A stretch of 64,000 nucleotides of DNA from Planctomycetota bacterium. GTDB lineage: Bacteria > Planctomycetota > JAJSAM01 > JAJVHW01. Below the pieces are notes generated by a model that saw nothing but the letters and a program-made list of their open reading frames with translations, was not told where the DNA came from and did no database searches. The stretch covers positions 1 to 64,000 of the forward strand of contig JAJRPF010000005.1 of the NCBI GenBank assembly GCA_024280885.1. Reading direction: 5' to 3'. The stretch's first letter is position 1. The number at the start of each line of letters is the position of its first letter. Both the position numbers and the translations under genes were made by a program. Shown one piece after another: positions 58,528 through 64,000 of this stretch.

Positions 58528-59973
58528 ATGGAGACTACGTCGATGACGTCGCAACCTCTGTCCGGTAGAGCGAGCGCGAGCATCGCTGCCGTGGCCTGTC
58601 TCTTGATCGGTGCGTCTTGGTCCGTGGCCGTCCTCGACGACGTCGTTGATGCCGCCGACGCCCCGTCGATCTTCGTCGTCGACATGCACTCGCACACTGA
58701 ACCCGGTCCACATGCCGGGGACAACGGGAAGGAGTCGCTTGCGTCGCAGGCCGAGCGCGGTCGCGCTGCCGGGTATCACGCGGTCTTCCACACGCCGCAT
58801 TCGGATCTGATCACCGACGCGCAGTCGTGGGCAGATCAGCAGGCCTACGAGCGCGACGGCGATTGGGCGCTCACGCGCTATCTCGGGGAAGAGGTCACGG
58901 TCGAGAAGGGGCCGCAGTGGGGCAAGGCGACGGGACGTGCGAACAACGATCATCTGGGCGTCGTGGGACAGGACGCATACATCGATCATGCACTGCCGAT
59001 GAAGGCGTCGTGCGAACGGGCGCACGCCGCGGGCGCCGTCGTGACGCTGAACCATCCCGGTCCGGGGCCGTCGATGTGGGAGGCCGGGTACTGGGATCGT
59101 CCGGGGCTGCGGGACAAGATAGACGCGATCGAGGTCTGCAACGGGCAGATCATGCACGTGTTGCCGCTCGACTCGTTCGCGCTGTACTTGCGGGCGACGA
59201 AGTACAGCGGATGGGGCGTCAAACTCGCGGCGGTCGGCGGGACGGACTCTCACTCACCAACGGCTGTCCCCGAGATCGCGACACTGATCGTGGCGGCGAG
59301 CGATGCCGAGACGGACCTCGTCGAAGCGGTGCGGCTACGCAAGACGTACGTGGCGTATCGGCTCCTCGATCTACGTCTGCGTTGCGACCAACTCGGGGAG
59401 ACGCTCTTGACCGGCGACGTCGATCTCGCGTTGGATCTCTCGCGGAAGGTGAAGCGGATCACGCTCTATCGCGAGGGGCGCTCGATCCAGAATTGGACCG
59501 ACACGGACCACGCGGAGTTCAAGGAGACGATCACGGAAAACGCCGCGTACGCGTGGCGGGTGATGGACGGCAAGGCGCGCGCGTACTCCTCAGCGATCTG
59601 GTACGAGCCGGAGCCAATCGCGTTGCCGGATCTCGTCGTGGACATGGACGAGTGTGCGCTGCGCGGTCGCAAACTGACGGTCGGTGTTGCGAATGTCGGT
59701 CGGGTAGCCGCGCGGGACGTCGTCGTCGAGGCGTGGTCCGGATTTTCGAAATCCGGTACCGAGACGGGCGCGGGGACGAATCTGCTTGGGCGGCATACGT
59801 TTGCCGACGTGGCGGTGGACGGCCGCGCGCAGATCGTCTTCACGTTGAAGTCCAAGCCGACGCGCGCCGTCTTCATCCGTGTCGATCCCGAGGGCTACGG
59901 GCTCGACGACGAAGACGCGATCCCGGAACTCGACGAACGCAACAACTGCGCGCTGCTTCATCCCTCGCGGTAG
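58528..59973 (+). CDS. Exported PHP-domain hydrolase with CARDB-like tail
   Basis: 481 aa. Signal peptide ASIAAVACLLIGASWSVAV, then a PHP-type metal site: VVDMHSHTEPGPHAGDNG, HAVFHTPHSDLITD, LNHPGPGPSMWEAG and AVGGTDSHSPTAVP supply the usual His/Asp ligands. Such domains hydrolyse phosphoesters using three metals. The C-terminal 120 residues are an Ig-like CARDB fold (LTVGVANVGRVAARDVVVEA, LDERNN). Exported, so the substrate is periplasmic. ATG 58528 used; a second ATG at 58543 is possible. Confidence 0.83.
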   Translation: METTSMTSQPLSGRASASIAAVACLLIGASWSVAVLDDVVDAADAPSIFVVDMHSHTEPGPHAGDNGKESLASQAERGRAAGYHAVFHTPHSDLITDAQSWADQQAYERDGDWALTRYLGEEVTVEKGPQWGKATGRANNDHLGVVGQDAYIDHALPMKASCERAHAAGAVVTLNHPGPGPSMWEAGYWDRPGLRDKIDAIEVCNGQIMHVLPLDSFALYLRATKYSGWGVKLAAVGGTDSHSPTAVPEIATLIVAASDAETDLVEAVRLRKTYVAYRLLDLRLRCDQLGETLLTGDVDLALDLSRKVKRITLYREGRSIQNWTDTDHAEFKETITENAAYAWRVMDGKARAYSSAIWYEPEPIALPDLVVDMDECALRGRKLTVGVANVGRVAARDVVVEAWSGFSKSGTETGAGTNLLGRHTFADVAVDGRAQIVFTLKSKPTRAVFIRVDPEGYGLDDEDAIPELDERNNCALLHPSR

Positions 59974-59984
59974 CGCGGTGTCAG

Positions 59985-60872
59985 CTATCCGCCGAAGATC
60001 GACGCTCCCCACGTGGCGATGCCGCCGAGATGGGACGTCACGACGAGGAGTCCGATCGTTGCGGCGAGGGCGAGTCGGTAGCCCAGTATCGGGGCGTCGT
60101 CGGGCGGCAGTCGTCGGACGCGCACTGCGAGTTGGCACGTGGCGAGTGCGAAGAGACTCGTCGCGATGCCGAGCCAGCGATGCGTCGTGAGGGCGTAGCC
60201 GAGATCCGCCGCGAAGAGCCAGCCCGAGAGCGCCGCGCCGCACGAGCCGACTGTCCCGACCAGCAGGCAGAACTCGGCGGCCGCGCGGTAGCGATCGTCA
60301 CGACGCAGGACGAAGAGGATCTCTGCGAGGGCAGCCGCGAGTAGAAGCCCGATCGGGAAGTGGATGACGAGCGGATGCCATTGCCCGCCCCAGTGGACGA
60401 GGGCGGAGGTCTCCTCGATGGCGGGCAGCGGTGGCAGCACGCTCGGGTCAATCGGGCCGGGAGGCGCGCCGTCCTCGATCCACGTGCGCACGGCACTGCG
60501 TTCGGCGTCGCTGAGGGCCGCTTCGTACCCTGGAGGAGGCATCGAGCCGTCCGCGATCACCGTCCACAGAGACGACTTATCGGGCTGCCCGCGGACGACG
60601 TACTCTCCCGCCCGCGAGAGGCGGTGGAGGTCCAGGATGAACCCAAAATCGCCCTTCGGTCGTTCGGAGCGCGCGCTGTGACACGCGGAGCACGTCTCGG
60701 CGAAGACCGCGTAGGCGTCCTGCGCTGTCCCGGTGATCGCGACGGCGTTCAGGGCGGCGGCGCGATCGGAGTCCTCAGGAGCGTTCGCCGCCACGTCGTC
60801 GGGGCGAGCCTGCATGCCCGTCAGGGAGACGAGCAGGAGGAGCAGGGCGGCGGTGGCGAGCAGTCGGCGCAT
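59985..60872 (-). CDS. c-type cytochrome fused to DUF2231 membrane domain
   Basis: 295 aa. Signal peptide, then one haem site CSACH (C61) in the planctomycete cytochrome form (YAVFAETCSACHSARSERPK, SLWTVIADGSMPPPGYEAAL, where M is the likely sixth ligand, and ALSDAERSAVRTWIEDGAPP). Four membrane helices with HPLVIHFPIGLLLAAALAEI follow, the DUF2231 signature. A monohaem periplasmic domain tied to a membrane domain fits electron transfer or redox sensing. Divergent from the octahaem genes, with 201 bp between starts. Confidence 0.85.
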   Translation of the reverse strand: MRRLLATAALLLLLVSLTGMQARPDDVAANAPEDSDRAAALNAVAITGTAQDAYAVFAETCSACHSARSERPKGDFGFILDLHRLSRAGEYVVRGQPDKSSLWTVIADGSMPPPGYEAALSDAERSAVRTWIEDGAPPGPIDPSVLPPLPAIEETSALVHWGGQWHPLVIHFPIGLLLAAALAEILFVLRRDDRYRAAAEFCLLVGTVGSCGAALSGWLFAADLGYALTTHRWLGIATSLFALATCQLAVRVRRLPPDDAPILGYRLALAATIGLLVVTSHLGGIATWGASIFGG

Positions 60873-61073
60873 GTGGACTCAGGGACGGAGACCCAGTTCG
60901 AGGGGGCATCGTGGTCGCGACACAGTACGCTGGGCGCGAATCCCGCCGGAGTGTAAACTCGGCTCGTCCGTGACTGCCCGCGCCTGGGCCCAGGCTGACT
61001 CTATGATCCACCGTTCGAAAACGCGCACGCATCCGTGCAGCAACCGAAGGCGTCGCGCCCACAAGCCATCACG

Positions 61074-62990
61074 ATGAGCAGGGGAGTCGCTCTGTCGATC
61101 GCCGCCGTGCTCGCCGCGGGGGGGGGCGCGTACCTGGTCCTCTCGGGAGGGACGGGTGGACAGCCGTCCGATTCTGGCGTCGTGCTGCCCGTCGTCCCGG
61201 TCGTGCGCACCGCCGGGGCCGACGCGTGCAAGAGTTGTCACGCCGAGATCGTCGCCGAGTGGCAGACGTCGCCGCATGGGCGGACCGGTATCCCGCTTGC
61301 GACCCCAGACGGCGGGGCCGATCTTGCGATCGGGTCGAGCTGGATGCAGGCGTACCTGCGCAAGGACGCGTCGGGATTGCACCGGGTCGTCGCGCAATGC
61401 TTCGAGATCGACACGGGCAAGTGGCATTCCGTCGACGATGTGATGGACGCGATCCAGGGGCCGCTCATGCCGGAGGAGCATGGCCAGCGTCCACCGCGTC
61501 GCACCGAGTTGCGCAGTTTCGAGCGCGATTGCTCGGGGTGTCACGTCAGCGGCACGCGCGTGCGCTTCGATGCGGAGTCGGGGCAGATGAAGGGTGGTTG
61601 GCGCGCGGCTTCGATCGACTGCGAGGCGTGCCACGGCGCAGCGCTCGCGCACGTCGAAGCGTGGGCGGAGATGGACGACAGCGAGCCGCTCCCCGATCTC
61701 GAGCGACTCGATGCGCGGACGTCGACGGTCGTGTGCGCGCGCTGTCATGGCGGATCGCCGGTCGGGTCCGACTTCACCCTGGAAGCTGCGAAGAATTGGA
61801 TCGCTCGGCCCCGCACGGGCGCCGGCGTGTATTCGCATGGCGCCGCGACGGGGCAGATCTATCAGGCCGATTCATTCATGCGCAGTGCATGCCACCTGGA
61901 GGGGGAACTGACGTGCAGCGGCTGCCATCAGTGGCACGGAGGTGGGTTGCGGCATACCGAACACGCCGACGCGATGTGCACGCGTTGTCATGCCGAAGAA
62001 GGAACGCGCGAGCACACCCACCATGCCTCGGACAACGACGGCGGTCGGTGTGTCAGTTGTCATATGCCACGGTTGCTGCCGGGGCTCCTCGCGCATCAGC
62101 GGGATCATCGGATCTCGTCGCCTCTGCCGGCGGTGCCGGAGACTCCCGACGCCTGCACGGCGTGCCACAAGGACAAGGACAAGCCGTGGGCGGCAGAGTG
62201 GACGGAGAAGTGGTGGGGGCCTCCCGACGCGCGCACGGTCGAAGCCATACGAGGCATCGAACTCGCGCGCGGCGGTGACATGCAGGCAGCGCGCCCGTAC
62301 CTCGAACGGGCCCGCACGAGTCCCGAGCCATTCTATCGGTGGGCGGCGGCGCGCTGGACCATGGATGCGTCGCTGATCGCCAACGACGAATTCGAACAAG
62401 GGCGCTTTCTCGCACTCGAGATCGCCGCGCGCCGGTCCGATGGCGAGGCGATCTTGCGAAAGGGTCTGAGCGATCAATCGCCCGTCCTGCGCGCACTTGC
62501 GTATGTGTTCCTCGCGCAGCGCGGGCCGGTCGCGATGCAGCCTCCGCTGGCCGATCTCGAGATCGCTGCGCGACTCTCGCGAGAGTTGTCGGCTGTGCGC
62601 GTGATGCTGGCCCGGACGTACCTGGCGCGCGATCGGATCGCCGACGCGATCGACCTGCTCGAAGAGACGGTCGTCTTCAGGGATCGGGACCCGGATGCGT
62701 GGCTCGTTCTCGCCGGGGCGTATACGCTTGCTCGGCGCGACGCTGCCGCTGCGGCCGCCGTGCGCCGTTGGAGTCCCCTCGTGCAGCCCATTCAGCATCT
62801 CGACGCGCTCATGCCGACCATCGTCAACATGGGCGAGTTCCCCCTGGCGCGCGCGATCCTCGCGTCGGTCGCGACCCATCTCCCGGACCCGATGCAGCGC
62901 TCCATCGCGGCCGATCGGCGGGCGCGTTTCGAGGCTCAGTTCGACGGCGGTGCAGAGGCGGGGAACGGGAAGCCGGGGGGCGGCCGATGA
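61074..62990 (+). CDS. Octahaem cytochrome c with TPR/HEAT-like C-terminus
   Basis: 638 aa. A signal/anchor (VALSIAAVLAAGGGAYLVLS) is followed by eight CxxCH sites at C52, C153, C183, C221, C281, C302, C326 and C361, so the first 380 residues form a c554/NrfB-type multihaem domain; ACKSCHAEIVAEWQTSPHG is the family's usual first site. Residues 400-620 are helical repeats (GDMQAARPYLERARTSPEPF, VRVMLARTYLARDRIADAID) suggesting protein binding. ATG 61074 precedes the signal directly. The next cytochrome overlaps its stop by 4 bp, so both are co-expressed and probably exchange electrons in the periplasm. Confidence 0.9.
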   Translation: MSRGVALSIAAVLAAGGGAYLVLSGGTGGQPSDSGVVLPVVPVVRTAGADACKSCHAEIVAEWQTSPHGRTGIPLATPDGGADLAIGSSWMQAYLRKDASGLHRVVAQCFEIDTGKWHSVDDVMDAIQGPLMPEEHGQRPPRRTELRSFERDCSGCHVSGTRVRFDAESGQMKGGWRAASIDCEACHGAALAHVEAWAEMDDSEPLPDLERLDARTSTVVCARCHGGSPVGSDFTLEAAKNWIARPRTGAGVYSHGAATGQIYQADSFMRSACHLEGELTCSGCHQWHGGGLRHTEHADAMCTRCHAEEGTREHTHHASDNDGGRCVSCHMPRLLPGLLAHQRDHRISSPLPAVPETPDACTACHKDKDKPWAAEWTEKWWGPPDARTVEAIRGIELARGGDMQAARPYLERARTSPEPFYRWAAARWTMDASLIANDEFEQGRFLALEIAARRSDGEAILRKGLSDQSPVLRALAYVFLAQRGPVAMQPPLADLEIAARLSRELSAVRVMLARTYLARDRIADAIDLLEETVVFRDRDPDAWLVLAGAYTLARRDAAAAAAVRRWSPLVQPIQHLDALMPTIVNMGEFPLARAILASVATHLPDPMQRSIAADRRARFEAQFDGGAEAGNGKPGGGR

Positions 62991-64000
62991 CGCGCATCGC
63001 AGTCGTCTTGATCTTGCTCGGGTTGGGGGCGGTCGGTCTCGCGCTTTTCGGTGGCGATGGCGACGATCCGGCCCTCGCCGGTCGCGTCTCACGTGCGATC
63101 GAGAGTGCGACAGGGGGCGCCGATGCGCGTCCGCCGAGCGAACCGGAAACGCCGAAGAGTTGCGCGGGTTGCCACCGCGGCCGTCAGCCGGGCCTGCTCG
63201 CGCAATGGGACGAGAGCGTGCACGCCGCCGAGCGCGTGCGCTGTGAGGATTGTCATGGCGACGATCACGACGCGATCTTCGCCGCGGCGGGGCGCGTGCC
63301 GGCGAAGCAATGCCGTGTGTGTCACGAGAAGCAGACCGACGAGTTCCTGGCGAGCGCGCACAACGAGGCGTCGCGGAAGGCGCTCGAGAACGGACGCTTG
63401 CTCGCGCAGATCCCGGCGATGCAGCGCATCGGTTGCATGGGCTGCCACGACATGGGCGGCGGCGAAGAGGGCAGTTGTGGCGGGTGTCATGGCGCGCATC
63501 GGGCGTCGGCTGCCGATGCGCGTCGGCCCGAGGCGTGTGGAACGTGCCACATGGGGCCGGACCATCCGCATATCGAAGCGTGGGAGGCGTCGCCGCACGG
63601 CATCGCGTATCGCGCAAGTGGCGACGACGAGCGACAGTCGCCCAGTTGTGTCAGTTGCCACATGCCGCGCGGGACGCACGATGTCTCCCAGGGGCTGACG
63701 ATTGGCTCGGCCGGATCGGGCGCTGTCCTGGTGGGGGAGCCGCAGCCGATCCCTATGCACACGATCACGCGCGAGGAAGCGGAGACGGAGCGCAAGCGGA
63801 TGCTTGACCGCTGCACGCGCTGTCACACGCCGCGCGTGGCGCGGAACGCGTTGGAAGACGCCGACGCGATCAAGCGCGAAGCCGATCGGCTGGTGGGTGT
63901 CGCGGCGAAGATCGTGCAGGGTCTCTTCGAGGACAAGTTGCTCTACCCGATGCCAGCGGATCGTCCAGCGCATCCGACCGAGGGCCACACGTTGGTGCTC
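62987..64000 (+). CDS. HAO-like octahaem cytochrome c (partial)
   Basis: The first 338 residues are present; the gene runs off the right edge. Signal/anchor MTRIAVVLILLGLGAVGLAL, then eight CxxCH motifs at C59, C86, C109, C150, C164, C184, C221 and C276, with extra His residues (EFLASAHNEASRKALENGRL, HPHIEAWEASPHG) spaced as in the hydroxylamine-oxidoreductase/octahaem nitrite reductase group. Members oxidise hydroxylamine or hydrazine, or reduce nitrite. The covalent tyrosine that distinguishes oxidases comes after haem 8 and is beyond the visible part, so direction cannot be told. ATGA overlap with the previous gene. Confidence 0.85.
   Translation, partial: MTRIAVVLILLGLGAVGLALFGGDGDDPALAGRVSRAIESATGGADARPPSEPETPKSCAGCHRGRQPGLLAQWDESVHAAERVRCEDCHGDDHDAIFAAAGRVPAKQCRVCHEKQTDEFLASAHNEASRKALENGRLLAQIPAMQRIGCMGCHDMGGGEEGSCGGCHGAHRASAADARRPEACGTCHMGPDHPHIEAWEASPHGIAYRASGDDERQSPSCVSCHMPRGTHDVSQGLTIGSAGSGAVLVGEPQPIPMHTITREEAETERKRMLDRCTRCHTPRVARNALEDADAIKREADRLVGVAAKIVQGLFEDKLLYPMPADRPAHPTEGHTLVL

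Overview
The window is GC-rich and looks like chromosomal DNA of a free-living Planctomycetota bacterium. This is inferred from gene content; no 16S rRNA is present. The supporting features are three ECF sigma factors fused through a membrane helix to carboxypeptidase-regulatory-like or STN-like ectodomains, a Ser/Thr kinase fused to PEGA and sulfatase-modifying (FGE-like) domains, many secreted planctomycete-style proteins with no known domain, a c-type cytochrome fused to DUF2231, and multiheme cytochromes.

Layout. 1-5,243 is the end of a probable genomic island. It holds a DUF262/HNH (GmrSD-like) nuclease, a small basic protein and a split Hip-type module in which a HipA-fold kinase is followed by a separate HipA N-subdomain (HipS-like) protein. 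It stops at a lone 3' half of a selenocysteine tRNA gene (selC), the scar expected from tRNA-targeted integration. 5.7-17.2 kb carries the three sigma fusions, a peptidase S51 gene, a glycine-rich RRM protein, and debris: an IS5-like remnant with its terminal repeats, and a methyltransferase lacking its N-terminal half. 17.4-31 kb holds secreted or lipoprotein genes (HEAT, LRR, VIT-VWA-PDZ), a ParE-type toxin-antitoxin pair and a membrane dual-specificity phosphatase. 31-36 kb has a type IV AbiE toxin-antitoxin pair with two matching palindromic operators, then a patch of repeats with a 14-copy heptanucleotide array. 36-47 kb has the kinase-PEGA-FGE protein, glutamate synthase large subunit and a SulP transporter. 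47-49 kb has a small zinc-protease-like gene, two decayed genes and signal peptidase I. 49.1-54.7 kb is a complete, compact Wadjet (JetABCD) anti-plasmid system. 55-64 kb has a large unknown lipoprotein/membrane protein, a PHP-type hydrolase and a divergent cytochrome cluster that runs off the right edge (an octaheme protein with TPR-like repeats, then an HAO-like octaheme cytochrome).

At least four families of short non-autonomous repeats are scattered between genes. Two have clear terminal inverted repeats (about 196 bp and about 179 bp), and one MITE shares its ends with the IS5-like remnant. Many intergenic gaps are made of their whole or broken copies, so the region has been repeatedly invaded and trimmed.

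The strongest candidates for new biology are: (1) all three sigma-factor fusions carry, just before the membrane helix, an in-frame ATG preceded at exactly 7 nt by a Shine-Dalgarno-like sequence, suggesting each gene makes both a sigma-anchored protein and a separate membrane sensor; (2) the kinase-first split Hip module at the selC scar; (3) the ECF fusion carrying two STN/secretin-like domains.
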